64,000 nucleotides of DNA from Alphaproteobacteria bacterium (lineage in GTDB: Bacteria > Pseudomonadota > Alphaproteobacteria > Caulobacterales > Parvularculaceae): contig WGLT01000011.1 in NCBI GenBank assembly GCA_016125425.1, forward strand, positions 1 through 64,000, given 5' to 3'. The stretch's first letter is position 1. Every line of letters begins with the position of its first letter. The notes below the pieces were generated by a model. That model did no database searches. It was not told the origin of the DNA and was given only the letters and a program-made list of their open reading frames with translations. The position numbers were made by a program, and so were the translations under genes. This document shows positions 44,379 through 53,860 of the stretch, in pieces.

Positions 44379-45359
44379 TCAATTCAGGACAGCAGCCCGC
44401 GCGCCGTCTCGATTTTGCGACGCCCCGCAGGCGCGGAAGGAAACGCGCAGCACGTCGATTCTGGGCGCGGCCAGAAAACGCAAGGGCAGATCGACCATTC
44501 CCGTGCCTGACGTGACGAAGACGCGGGTCGCGCCGACGTCTTTTTCTCCGTAACGCGTGACGAGGCAGGCGAGCTTCGCGATATGACATGTGAGTCCCGG
44601 CAGCCAAACCTGCCCGCCATGCGTATGGCCGGCGACCAGCAGATCGGGCCGGCCGGGGCCGGGCGGCAGACCGTAGATCGCTTCCGGGTGGTGGGCGAGA
44701 ACGATGCGAGGAACAGGCGAAGCATCGGCGACGAGGCTTTTGTCTTCGTTATCCAGCCAGAGTTCGGAAAGGCCGACCAGATCGACCGCCGCGCCGTTCA
44801 ATGTGATGTCCGCGCGCTTGTTGTCGATCATGCGCACGCCGTCTTTTTCTAGCGCCGCCGTCAGCTGCGCGCCGACATTGGGGCCCGACATGCCGACATC
44901 GTGATTGCCGAGAACCGCGTAGACAGGCGCGCCGACCCGCCCGAGCGGGGCGTAAGTCCGCGCGAATCTCTCCGGCGCGAGAAAATAGTCGAAGTCGCCG
45001 GCAATCATCGCTGCGTCTGGCGCAATCTTGCGAAGCCGTGCGGCGATGCGCTCGATCGAAACGGCGTTCGGATAAAGGCCGATATGCATGTCGGAGAAAA
45101 GCGCGATCGTGAACGACCCGGCTGCGGGAAAACAGCGCTTCAGCTCGATGTCATGATCGACCGTCAGCAGAAGCCGCGGCTCGACAAAGCGCGCATAAGC
45201 GATCGCCGTCATGGGCGCGAGAATGAGTCCGGCGATGATCTTCTTGCGCCGCGGCCGCCGCGCAATCATTCGTATCAAGATGAATGCAGCGGGGAAATAC
45301 AGCCAGCTCGCATAAAATACGAAGAGTTGCAGATATTCGAAAAAGCCGAGCGCGTTCAC
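44379..45359 (-). CDS. Membrane-anchored metallophosphoesterase, YkuE/LpxG-like group
   Basis: 326 residues with two N-terminal hydrophobic segments and a calcineurin-like phosphoesterase domain. All metal-binding motifs are visible: FSDMHIG, GDFDYF, LGNHDVG, LAHHPEA and GHTHGGQVWLPG. Related proteins hydrolyse lipid or nucleotide phosphoesters at the membrane. It starts 14 bases after the stop of the acyl-CoA dehydrogenase gene, probably co-transcribed. The substrate is not resolved. Confidence 0.9.
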   Translation of the reverse strand: MNALGFFEYLQLFVFYASWLYFPAAFILIRMIARRPRRKKIIAGLILAPMTAIAYARFVEPRLLLTVDHDIELKRCFPAAGSFTIALFSDMHIGLYPNAVSIERIAARLRKIAPDAAMIAGDFDYFLAPERFARTYAPLGRVGAPVYAVLGNHDVGMSGPNVGAQLTAALEKDGVRMIDNKRADITLNGAAVDLVGLSELWLDNEDKSLVADASPVPRIVLAHHPEAIYGLPPGPGRPDLLVAGHTHGGQVWLPGLTCHIAKLACLVTRYGEKDVGATRVFVTSGTGMVDLPLRFLAAPRIDVLRVSFRACGASQNRDGARAAVLN

Positions 45360-45372
45360 ATCGTCGTCCGGC

Positions 45373-47169
45373 CTAGCGCGAGAGCGTGAGCGGATCGAGC
45401 CGCGCCACGCTGGCGGCGCCCGCCTTCACGGCGCCCGTCAGCCCGACCGCCTCGGTCAGATAGACGTCCGCGAAGAAACGGGCGATTCCGATCTTGGCGG
45501 CGAGCCAGGCCTTGTCGGCGCCCGCTTCATTCACGGAAAGCGCGGCGGCGACGGCCCCGCGGGCGAGGTAATAGCCGCCCGCGACATTGCCGAACTGTTT
45601 GAGATAGGGCGTCGCCGCAGCAAGGGCGTCGTCGGGGCGGCGCGCAGTCGCAAGCAGCCAGTCGGTCGAGTCCGACACCGCTTTCGAGGCTTCGAACAAT
45701 CGCTCGCCGATCGCTCTGATATTTTCGCGCTTGCTGGCTTTCAGGATGATCGCCTGCTCGCGCACATTCTGCAGAAAATGGCGCGCCGCGGCGCCGCCGT
45801 CGCCCTGCAATTTGCGCCCGACGAGGTCCATCGCCTGAATGCCGTTCGTGCCTTCATAAATCGCTGCGATGCGAACGTCGCGCATGTGCTGCGCCGCGCC
45901 CGTCTCCTCGATATAGCCCATGCCCCCATGCGCCTGCACGCCGAGCGATACGACGTCATTGGCTCGGTCGGTCGACCAGCCTTTCGAGACCGGCGTGAGG
46001 AGCTCTTCGAGCGTCTTGGCCTTGGCGCGGTCCTCTTCTCTTTCCGCATGGCGCGCGAGGTCGTAGGCGACCGCATTTGCGTAACAGATCGCGCGGGAGG
46101 CTTCGGTGAGCGCTTTCATCGAATAGAGCATGCGGCGGACATCGGCGTGCTCATAGATCGCAACCATCGGCCCGGTCTTGACGCCCGGCGCGCGGCCCTG
46201 GCGGCGCTCCTGCGCATAAGCGAGCGCGCGCTGGAAGGCGCGCTCGGAGACGCCGACGCCCTGCATGCCGACGTCAAGGCGCGCCGCGTTCATCATCACG
46301 AACATGTTTTTGAGGCCCTTGTGCTCTTCGCCGAGAAGAGTGCCGTAGCATGCGTCTTTTTCGCCGAAGGCCATGACGCAGGTCGGGCTGCCATGCAGGC
46401 CCATTTTCTCCTCAAGCTTCAGGCATTGAACGTCATTGCGTTCGCCGAGCGAGCCGTCCTCGTTTACGTGAACCTTCGGCACAAGGAACATCGAGATGCC
46501 GGCCGTGCCCTCCGGCGCGTCGGGAAGCCGCGCGAGCACGAGGTGGACGATATTGTCCGTCATATCGTGATCGCCATAGGTGATGAAGATCTTCTGTCCC
46601 TTGATCTTGTAGCGGCCGCCGCCAGCGGGCTCCGCCTTGGTCCTGATCCCCGACAGATCCGAGCCCGCCTGCGGTTCGGTCAGGTTCATCGTGCCGGTCC
46701 ATTCGCCGGAGACCAGCTTCGGAAGGAAAAGGCGCTTTTGTTCGCCCGTGCCGGCGTGAAGGATCGCCTTGACCGCGCCCGTCGTCAGCGTCGTGCCGAT
46801 CGCAAAGGACATGCAGGCCTGGTTGAGCCCGTCGACCAGCGCCAGCGCGAGGGTTTGCGGCAGGCCCTGCCCGCCCCAGTCCTCGGGAAAGGCGAGCGCG
46901 TTCCACCCGCCCTCGACATATTGCCTGTAAGCTTCCTTGAACCCCGGCGTCGTCCTGACGACGCCGTTTTCGAGCCTGGCGCCTTCGCGGTCGCTCGCTT
47001 CGTTGAGCGGGGCGACGGCGTTTTCGCAATATTTCCCCATTTCCTGGAAGATCGCGTCGACAATGTCGTCCGACAGGTCCGGATAGGCGCCGGAGCGGGC
47101 GAGCGCGTCGAACCCCGCCATATGATCGAGCGTGAAGCGCATGTCGCGCACGGGAAAGGCGTAGGTCAT
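45373..47169 (-). CDS. Acyl-CoA dehydrogenase, long (DmdC-like) form
   Basis: 598 residues, longer than classical acyl-CoA dehydrogenases because of a C-terminal extra domain, as in DmdC (3-methylmercaptopropionyl-CoA dehydrogenase) relatives. FAD/substrate blocks are MNLTEPQAGSDLSGIRTKAE and ITYGDHDMTDNIVHLVLARL, and IYEGTNGIQAMDLVGRKL carries the catalytic glutamate. GGGAGA precedes the ATG. It oxidises an acyl-CoA to the 2-enoyl-CoA and feeds electrons to ETF. The exact chain length or thio-substrate is unknown. Confidence 0.93.
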   Translation of the reverse strand: MTYAFPVRDMRFTLDHMAGFDALARSGAYPDLSDDIVDAIFQEMGKYCENAVAPLNEASDREGARLENGVVRTTPGFKEAYRQYVEGGWNALAFPEDWGGQGLPQTLALALVDGLNQACMSFAIGTTLTTGAVKAILHAGTGEQKRLFLPKLVSGEWTGTMNLTEPQAGSDLSGIRTKAEPAGGGRYKIKGQKIFITYGDHDMTDNIVHLVLARLPDAPEGTAGISMFLVPKVHVNEDGSLGERNDVQCLKLEEKMGLHGSPTCVMAFGEKDACYGTLLGEEHKGLKNMFVMMNAARLDVGMQGVGVSERAFQRALAYAQERRQGRAPGVKTGPMVAIYEHADVRRMLYSMKALTEASRAICYANAVAYDLARHAEREEDRAKAKTLEELLTPVSKGWSTDRANDVVSLGVQAHGGMGYIEETGAAQHMRDVRIAAIYEGTNGIQAMDLVGRKLQGDGGAAARHFLQNVREQAIILKASKRENIRAIGERLFEASKAVSDSTDWLLATARRPDDALAAATPYLKQFGNVAGGYYLARGAVAAALSVNEAGADKAWLAAKIGIARFFADVYLTEAVGLTGAVKAGAASVARLDPLTLSR

Positions 47170-47241
47170 GACGGCGTCTCCCTTGAGAGGCGCCGTAGTT
47201 TTATGAGGATCGCGCGCTGAAGGACAGAGCGGGCCGCAGCC

Positions 47242-49233
47242 TTAACCAAGCGGCGCGTTCGCCGGCGCTTTCTTCGCCCGCCCCATCGCCCAAGCGTAGC
47301 AGAGCCCGATAAAGCCGAAGAACAGCGCCGCTCCGATCTGCCATTGATAGGGGAAATTCGCCGGAACGAGGCCGAGCGGGGCCTCGCTCGACGTCGCGAC
47401 GATGAGGCCGGCGAGCAGCACGCCGAAAAGGCTTTCGCCGACGATCATGCCGGAAGCGACCAGCGTCGCGAGCCTTTTCGAATATTCGGGATTGGGCGTC
47501 TTCTTCGTCCAGCGGTCATAAACGAAGCCGATGACCGCGCCGACGACGACGGGCAGGGTCGCGAACATCGGCAGATAAATGCCGATGCCGACGGCGAGCG
47601 GCGGCAAGCGCACCCATTTCAGAAGACGCATCAATTCATCGAGCAGAATGAGCCCCGCTCCGACAGCGGCGCCGACGCCGATCATCGTCCAGTTAAGATC
47701 ATTGCCGATGACGCCTTGCGCCAGCGCGGCGATCAATGTCGCCTGCGGGGCCGGCAGGGGCTGCGAGGTCACTGTGTCGATATTCGGCGCGCCCGCAAAA
47801 CCGAACGCATGCGCGAGCAGGTTGAGGATCGGCGGAATGACGACCGCGCCCGCGACGACGCCGACGATGAGCGCCCATTGCTGCGCGCGCGGCGTCGCGC
47901 CGACAAGCTGACCCGTCTTCAAATCCTGTAAATTGTTGTTCGAGATGCAGGCGATTGCGAACACGATCGCGGTCGAAAAGAGCGCGTAGGCGATCAGGGC
48001 GGATTTCGCCTCCGCCGTCTGCGGCTGCGCGACGACGGCCATAAGCAGCGCGCAGATGACGATCGCCAATATGCCGATGCCGGAAATCGGGCTGTTCGAA
48101 GCCCCGATCAGCCCCGCCATATAGCCGCAGACGGCGGCGATCAGAAAGCCGCCGAAAAAGACGAAGGGCAGCGCCGTGACGACAAGCGTGACGCCGTCGG
48201 CGTCCAGCGGAGTCGAGGAGAGAAACTCGTAAAGCACATAGCCCGAGATCGCGAGGCAGATCATCGTAATCAAAATGATCGATCCCGGCGACATATCGAG
48301 ATCGCGCCGGTTCGCCTCGCCGTTCTTCGACGCGCGTGAGGCGGTGACCGTTGAAAGAATGCCGGAAACGACCGGCCCGCCGAGCTTGATCAAGGTCCAG
48401 ATGGCGGCGACGCCGATCGCGCCCGCGCCGAGGAAGCGTACCTGATGGACCCAGACGTCTTCTGCGAAAGCCGCGGCTGATACGCCGGGATCCGGCGTCA
48501 TGACCGAGGTGAGGATCGGCAGCGCGCCGAAAAAGGAGATGACGAGCCCCAAAAGCATGGCGAGGCCGACGGAAATGCCGACGAGATAGCCGGCGCCCGC
48601 GAGCGCCAGGGAAAAGCTCATCGAGAAGCCCGAACCGACATTGCCGCTGACGGCGAAGAATTTTTCAATTGTCGAACTGGCGACCCGCGTCGCCGCGATG
48701 ACGGCGAGCCCAGCCGAGGCGACGGCGCCGTAGACCACGGCCCTCAGGCCTTCGCGCGCTTCGCGCGTCGCTTCGCCGCGCGCCTGGTCGCCGACCTGCA
48801 GAACCTCCGCCGCTGCGACCCCTTCCGGATATGGCAGGTCCGAAGTCGTCACCATGGCCCGGCGCAGCGGGATGGTGAACAAAACGCCGAGCACGCCGCC
48901 CGCCGCGCAGACCAGAAAGCTCTGGATGAAGGGAAAGCCGCGCCACCAGCCGACAATAACAAGCGCGGGAAGGACGAAAATGATCGCGGCGAGCGTGCCG
49001 GCCGCGCTCGCGACCGTCTGCACGATATTGTTCTCCAGGATCGTCGAATTCTTGAACGCCGACAGAACGGCCATGGAAATGACCGCCGCCGGGATCGAGG
49101 TCGCGAAGGTGAGGCCGACCTTGAGGCCGAGATAGACATTGGCGGCTGTGAAAATGAGCGTGATGAGAACGCCGAGAATGACGCCTCTGAGGGTGAATTC
49201 GAGCACGCGCCCGCCTTGTTTGTTTTCGGACAA
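47242..49233 (-). CDS. OPT-family oligopeptide/metal-chelate transporter
   Basis: 663 residues with 14-16 transmembrane segments. It starts at a TTG, supported by a strong AAAGGAGGGG about ten bases upstream and by the family-like start EFTLRGVILGVLITLIF. OPT motifs include AANVYLGLKVGLTFATSIPA, SNNNLQDLKTGQLVGATPRA and the late MIVGESLFGVLLAGL. Bacterial OPT proteins import peptides or metal-siderophore-like chelates; the substrate is unknown. The gene is monocistronic. Confidence 0.93.
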   Translation of the reverse strand: MSENKQGGRVLEFTLRGVILGVLITLIFTAANVYLGLKVGLTFATSIPAAVISMAVLSAFKNSTILENNIVQTVASAAGTLAAIIFVLPALVIVGWWRGFPFIQSFLVCAAGGVLGVLFTIPLRRAMVTTSDLPYPEGVAAAEVLQVGDQARGEATREAREGLRAVVYGAVASAGLAVIAATRVASSTIEKFFAVSGNVGSGFSMSFSLALAGAGYLVGISVGLAMLLGLVISFFGALPILTSVMTPDPGVSAAAFAEDVWVHQVRFLGAGAIGVAAIWTLIKLGGPVVSGILSTVTASRASKNGEANRRDLDMSPGSIILITMICLAISGYVLYEFLSSTPLDADGVTLVVTALPFVFFGGFLIAAVCGYMAGLIGASNSPISGIGILAIVICALLMAVVAQPQTAEAKSALIAYALFSTAIVFAIACISNNNLQDLKTGQLVGATPRAQQWALIVGVVAGAVVIPPILNLLAHAFGFAGAPNIDTVTSQPLPAPQATLIAALAQGVIGNDLNWTMIGVGAAVGAGLILLDELMRLLKWVRLPPLAVGIGIYLPMFATLPVVVGAVIGFVYDRWTKKTPNPEYSKRLATLVASGMIVGESLFGVLLAGLIVATSSEAPLGLVPANFPYQWQIGAALFFGFIGLCYAWAMGRAKKAPANAPLG

Positions 49234-49370
49234 GACCGCCCCTCCTTTTTGTTATCTCCGCCGGTTTGAGGCCCGGAGAGTGTCACGCGCCGCGGCGCGA
49301 GGCCAGCCCCGGCGCTTTCGCGCGGCACAATGGCTGGCCTCCGCGGTCCCGCCGCTCTAATCATCGCGGC

Positions 49371-50324
49371 ATGACGACGCTCGACTGGCAGGACATAAGG
49401 CGCGCCGCGGAGATCCTCCGCGCAGGCGGTCTTGTCGCGATCCCGACCGAGACCGTTTACGGCCTCGCGGCGGACGCGACGAATGACGACGCGGTCGCGC
49501 GCATCTTCGAGGCGAAAGGCCGGCCGCGTTTCAATCCGCTCATCGTGCATGTGCGCGGCATGGAGTCGGCGCGCGCGCAAGCCGAATTTTCTCCGCTGGC
49601 GGAAAAACTCGCCGGCGCGTTCTGGCCGGGACCGTTGACCCTCGTCCTGCCGCGGCGTCCGGACGCCAGCGTGTCCCTGCTCGTCAGCGCCGGGCTCGAC
49701 ACGGTCGCGCTGCGCGCGCCGGCGCATCCCATCGCGCGCGCGGTGATCGAAAGAACGGGAGCGCCCCTCGCCGCGCCGAGCGCCAACAGGTCGGGCTCCG
49801 TCAGCCCGACTTCGCCGGCGCATGTGCGAGAGAGCCTGGGCGACAAGGTCGATATGATCCTCAACGGGGGCCCGTGCGCCGTCGGTCTTGAATCGACGAT
49901 TCTCAAGATCGAAGGCGAAGAAGCGAAATTGCTGCGACCGGGCGGAATCGCGCTGCGCGATATCGAAAATGTCATCGGCCGGAGCGTGATACGCGCGGAC
50001 GGCGCGCGGATCGAGGCGCCCGGCATGATGACGAGCCACTATGCGCCGGAATCGCGCCTGCGCCTCGACGTCGCGGCGCCTGAGCGGGACGAGGCCTATC
50101 TCGCCTTCGGCCCCGTCCCGGCCAGTCATCCGCATACGCTCAACCTGAGCGGGACGGGCGACCTGCGCGAGGCGGCCGGCAATCTCTTCGCGCATCTGCG
50201 CGCGCTGGACGCGCTCGTCCGCGAGAAGAAGCTGAAGGGAATAGCTGCCGCGCCGATCCCGCAAGAGGGTCTCGGCGAGGCGATCAATGACCGCCTCGCA
50301 AGGGCCGCAGCGCCGAGGCCTTAG
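49371..50324 (+). CDS. tsaC: L-threonylcarbamoyladenylate synthase (TsaC/Sua5)
   Basis: 317 residues from the ATG at 49371. It is the longer Sua5 form: a YrdC domain (AGGLVAIPTETVYGLAADAT, KGRPRFNPLIVHV, APSANRSGSVSPTS) plus a C-terminal Sua5 domain ending near GLGEAINDRLARAA, joined by the linker APGMMTSHYAPE. It makes threonylcarbamoyl-AMP for t6A37 in tRNA. Its stop overlaps the stop of the convergent methyltransferase gene by four bases. Confidence 0.96.
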   Translation: MTTLDWQDIRRAAEILRAGGLVAIPTETVYGLAADATNDDAVARIFEAKGRPRFNPLIVHVRGMESARAQAEFSPLAEKLAGAFWPGPLTLVLPRRPDASVSLLVSAGLDTVALRAPAHPIARAVIERTGAPLAAPSANRSGSVSPTSPAHVRESLGDKVDMILNGGPCAVGLESTILKIEGEEAKLLRPGGIALRDIENVIGRSVIRADGARIEAPGMMTSHYAPESRLRLDVAAPERDEAYLAFGPVPASHPHTLNLSGTGDLREAAGNLFAHLRALDALVREKKLKGIAAAPIPQEGLGEAINDRLARAAAPRP

Positions 50325-51175
50325 GCAGGCTTGCGGAATCTCAGCGCGAACTGATCCGTATGGCCGCGGATCGACTTGTCGAACACCGCGATATTATGCG
50401 GATCGTCCGGATTTTTCAGGAAGTCGCCTTCCGCGTCGAGAACGAAGCCCGCCTTTTCGGCGGCGGCCTTGACGATCGCCGGATCGATTCGGTGCAGATC
50501 GTTGCCTGTCGTTTGCGGCGCGCCGTTCTCGGCCCTGTGATCGATAGCCACGAAAACGCCGCCCGGTTTCAGGATACGGAATATCTCCGCGTAGGTCGCA
50601 TCGACGTCTCCGAGATTCACATCCGCTGACGGATGAAAATAAAGTTCGTGCGGTCCCCAAACCCAGGTGACCACATCCTCCGTTCCGTCTTCGGCGTCGA
50701 GATGGTCGAAATTCGAGATCGACTCGCGGACATTGGCGAGCCGGTCATCCGCGAGGCGCGCCTTGATGGCGTCGCCCACAAATTTGAGGATCGGCGGCGG
50801 ATTCTGCATGACGACCGAGCCGTTCGGTCCGACCGCGCGCGAAACCATTTCGGTGTAATAACCGCCGCCCGCCTCCATCTCGAAGACATTTTCGCCGGGC
50901 GCGATCATCATAAAGGCGAGCGTGGCCGCCGGCTTTCTGTTCGCGTCATTGGCGCGGTCCGCTTCCGGACGCGCGGGGTCGGCCACGGCGGCCGCGGCGA
51001 TCGCATCGTAGTCGGGGGCCTGCGTTTCGCTTGCGGACGCGATCGCATCGCCCGCGTCTTTGGGCGCGGCGGCGTCGGCTGTCGCGGCCGGCGGCGCCGT
51101 CTCGGTCTTCTGGCCGCAGGCGGCGAGCGCAAGCCCGGCCGCGCCGGCGCAAAGAATCAAACGCAATTTTGTCAT
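50321..51175 (-). CDS. Class I methyltransferase-fold protein with a lipoprotein signal (COG4798-like)
   Basis: 284 residues. The first 20 form a clean lipoprotein signal with the lipobox LAAC (Cys20). A 50-residue Ala/Asp/Pro-rich linker follows, then a class I methyltransferase fold: SAM-type loop VFEMEAGGGYYTEMV (about 97-111), VVTWVWGPHELYFHP and EIFRILKPGGVFVAIDHRAE. The lipid anchor predicts a periplasmic location, where SAM is not known to be available. The protein may therefore use another ligand, or the export prediction may be wrong. Similar secreted predicted methyltransferases exist in proteobacteria, without known function. Confidence 0.85.
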   Translation of the reverse strand: MTKLRLILCAGAAGLALAACGQKTETAPPAATADAAAPKDAGDAIASASETQAPDYDAIAAAAVADPARPEADRANDANRKPAATLAFMMIAPGENVFEMEAGGGYYTEMVSRAVGPNGSVVMQNPPPILKFVGDAIKARLADDRLANVRESISNFDHLDAEDGTEDVVTWVWGPHELYFHPSADVNLGDVDATYAEIFRILKPGGVFVAIDHRAENGAPQTTGNDLHRIDPAIVKAAAEKAGFVLDAEGDFLKNPDDPHNIAVFDKSIRGHTDQFALRFRKPA

Positions 51176-51304
51176 TCAATCTCTCCCAAGCCTGTTTGCG
51201 GAAGCGCCCCGTCGCGACGCTCTATACAGGGTTTTGCGGAGACAGGTGAACGGAATTCCGGAAATCGCTTGACGCGCCGCAGCGCGCGGCAAAGATGCGC
51301 GGCT

Positions 51305-52726
51305 ATGACAGCCCCCGTTCCATTCGATCCGCCGTCCGCCGAAGCCGCGGCCGCAATTCGCGCGGTCGTCGGCCCGAAAGGCCTCGTCGAAGGGGCGGAC
51401 CGCGCGCCTTTCCTCTCCGAATGGCGCGATCGCTGGCCGGGCGAGGCCTCGATGATCGTCGCGCCGGCGTCGACCGAGGAAGTGGCCCGCGTCGTCCGGA
51501 TCTGCGCCGATCACAAAATCGCGATCACGCCGCAGGGCGGCAACACCGGCCTCGTCGGCGGCCAGATTCCCTACGGGCCGGAAATCCTCCTGTCATTGAA
51601 CCGTATGCGGAAAATAAGGGAGGTTTCGCCGCTCGGCGCGACGATGACCGTCGATGCGGGCGTCACGCTCGCCGCCGCGCAGGACGCCGCGCGCGCGGCC
51701 AATCGCCTGTTTCCCCTCTCCATCGGTTCGGAAGGCTCTTGCGAAATCGGCGGCGTCATTTCGACCAACGCCGGCGGCGTGAATGTTCTGCGATACGGCA
51801 ACACGCGCGATCTCGTGCTCGGAATCGAAGCGGTGCTGCCGTCAGGCGAAATCTGGAACGGTCTCAAACGTCTGAGGAAAGACAATACCGGTTACGACCT
51901 GAAGCAGCTCTTTATCGGCGCGGAAGGAACTTTGGGGGTCGTCACGGGCGCGGTCCTGAAGCTGTTTCCGCTGCCCTCAGTCTTCGTGACGGCATTCGCC
52001 GGCGCGCCTTCCGCCGAGGCCGCCGTCGCGCTGCTCGCGCTCGCGCAGGAAGAGACGGGCGGCCTCGTCTCGAGCTTCGAGCTGATGTCGCGCCAGGCGC
52101 TCGATCTGGTGTTGAAGCATATTCCGGGAACGCGCGACCCGATGTCCGCGCCCTATCCCTGGTATGTGTTGATGGAGGTCTCGGCCGCGGGCGGCGATCT
52201 CAGGACTGTCGTCGAGGCGATGCTCGCGCGCGCCATGGAGAAGGGCCTGGTCCGCGACGCCGTTATCGCTGCGAGCGAGCGCGAAGCGAAAGAATTCTGG
52301 CGGATGCGGCATTCCATGTCGGAGGCGATCAACGGCGAAGGTTTGGGCGCCCGCCATGACGTTTCCGTCCCCACCGCCGATATTCCCGCCTTTCTCGAAA
52401 AGGCGGACGCGGCGGTCGAACAGATCGCGCCCGGCGCGCGCGTCGTCGCCTTCGGCCATATCGGCGACGGGAACATTCATTACGACGTCGTGCCGCCGGA
52501 GGGCGAAGGCAGGCGCGCGCTCGATGAAAAGCGCAAGGATATCGAAGCGCGCGTTTATGATGTGATCGCCTCCTTCGACGGCTCGATATCCGCCGAACAC
52601 GGCGTCGGCCGACATAAGAGGGATGCGGTGGCGGCGCGCAAAAGCCCGGTCGAACGCGCCATGATGCGCGCGGTGAAAAACGCGCTCGACCCGCAAGGCA
52701 TCATGAATCCGGGCAAGATGCTTTAG
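51305..52726 (+). CDS. FAD-linked oxidoreductase, D-2-hydroxyglutarate/D-lactate dehydrogenase type
   Basis: 473 residues from the ATG at 51305; the frame is open further upstream, but that part lies opposite the methyltransferase gene. The PCMH FAD-binding block is ITPQGGNTGLVGGQIPYG and the covalent/flavin region SIGSEGSCEIGGVISTNAGG. The C-terminal FAD-oxidase domain has FGHIGDGNIHYDVVPP and AEHGVGRHKRD, metal-site histidines of the D-2-hydroxyacid group. It oxidises a D-2-hydroxy acid and passes electrons to the quinone pool or ETF. Substrate choice between D-lactate and D-2-hydroxyglutarate is open. Confidence 0.93.
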   Translation: MTAPVPFDPPSAEAAAAIRAVVGPKGLVEGADRAPFLSEWRDRWPGEASMIVAPASTEEVARVVRICADHKIAITPQGGNTGLVGGQIPYGPEILLSLNRMRKIREVSPLGATMTVDAGVTLAAAQDAARAANRLFPLSIGSEGSCEIGGVISTNAGGVNVLRYGNTRDLVLGIEAVLPSGEIWNGLKRLRKDNTGYDLKQLFIGAEGTLGVVTGAVLKLFPLPSVFVTAFAGAPSAEAAVALLALAQEETGGLVSSFELMSRQALDLVLKHIPGTRDPMSAPYPWYVLMEVSAAGGDLRTVVEAMLARAMEKGLVRDAVIAASEREAKEFWRMRHSMSEAINGEGLGARHDVSVPTADIPAFLEKADAAVEQIAPGARVVAFGHIGDGNIHYDVVPPEGEGRRALDEKRKDIEARVYDVIASFDGSISAEHGVGRHKRDAVAARKSPVERAMMRAVKNALDPQGIMNPGKML

Positions 52727-52940
52727 CGCTGCGCCGCCCGGACGGACGATATGGCGCATTCGACACAGAACGCCGGAAAGCGCCTCTTCCAGGCGAGGCG
52801 TCTCAAGGCCGGCGCGAATGACGACGGCAAGCTTTCCTGAAGGAGTTGCAGCAATTCAACCGGGACGACTAACCCTGCTTTGACCGGCGTTCCGGCGGCG
52901 CGATATTGATCTTTGCCGCCGCCGGCGCCATGCCGGTCTC

Positions 52941-53729
52941 ATGCTGACCCTTCTCTCGCCCGCCAAGAACATGAATTTCGATCCGGCGCCCGGCGCGCCG
53001 GCCGCGACGCAGCCCGCGCTTCTCAAAGAGGCGGTCGAACTCGCGACCGTCGCAAAGAAGCTGTCGGCGAAGCAGATCAAGAAATTGATGGATCTTTCAG
53101 ACAAGCTGGCCGAGCTCAATTATGCGCGCTTTCAAGCCTTTCGCGGCGACGGCGGCTCGAACCTCGCCAAGCAGGCCGCGCTCGCTTTCAACGGGGATGT
53201 CTATCTCGGCCTCGACGCCAAAACCATGAGCGCCGACGACTTCGCCTTTGCGCAGACGCATTTGAGAATCCTGTCGGGACTTTACGGCGTGCTTCGGCCG
53301 CTCGATGCGATCGAGCCTTACCGTCTCGTCATGGGCGCGAAACTGAAGAATCCGCGCGGAAAGGACCTTTACGCCTTTTGGGGCGACCGGATCGCGAAGG
53401 CAATCAACGAAGCCGCAGCCGGCCACGCCGACCCCGCCGTCGTCAACCTCGCCTCCCAGGAATACTTTTCGGCGGTCGATCCGAAAACGCTGAAAGGCCC
53501 CGTGATCACGCCGTCCTTCAAAGAGGAAAAAGCGGGCAAATTGCGTTCGCTGCAATTTTACGCCAAGCGGGCGCGGGGCCTGATGGCGCGCTGGATCATC
53601 GACAACAGGATCGACCGCGCGAGCGAGCTCAGCGCGTTCAGCGCGGAGGGCTATGCGCTCTGCAAGGACCTGTCCGACGAGTCAACCCTCGTCTTCACGC
53701 GCCCGCAGCCCAAGGCGAAGGCCGCCTGA
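52941..53729 (+). CDS. yaaA: Peroxide stress protein YaaA (DUF328/UPF0246)
   Basis: 262 residues, normal for the family. The hallmark start is MLTLLSPAKNMNFDPAP, followed by SDKLAELNYARFQAF, YLGLDAKTMSADDFAFAQTH and ILSGLYGVLRPLDAIEPYRL, and near the C-terminus EGYALCKDLSDESTLVFTRP. YaaA binds DNA and lowers free iron under peroxide stress in E. coli. The 214 bases upstream contain no recognised OxyR site. Confidence 0.95.
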   Translation: MLTLLSPAKNMNFDPAPGAPAATQPALLKEAVELATVAKKLSAKQIKKLMDLSDKLAELNYARFQAFRGDGGSNLAKQAALAFNGDVYLGLDAKTMSADDFAFAQTHLRILSGLYGVLRPLDAIEPYRLVMGAKLKNPRGKDLYAFWGDRIAKAINEAAAGHADPAVVNLASQEYFSAVDPKTLKGPVITPSFKEEKAGKLRSLQFYAKRARGLMARWIIDNRIDRASELSAFSAEGYALCKDLSDESTLVFTRPQPKAKAA

Positions 53730-53860
53730 GGCGAATCGGTTAACGCGGCCGGCGGCGGCGCCGTGCGGGCGCCCGACGGCCAATTTCTTGCTTTCATTGC
53801 AATGCAGTAGGATCGCCGCCCGACCCGGGCTAGAAAGAGCGCCTGCAAGCGGAGTTCGCC

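Noticed and set aside
50633-51304. N-terminal extension of the FAD oxidoreductase frame
   Set aside because: This part lies opposite the lipoprotein-methyltransferase gene and has shadow composition; the family starts at the ATG at 51305.
52751-52840. 29-codon ORF between the FAD oxidase and yaaA
   Set aside because: No ribosome site, no recognisable fold and very short; not supported as a gene.
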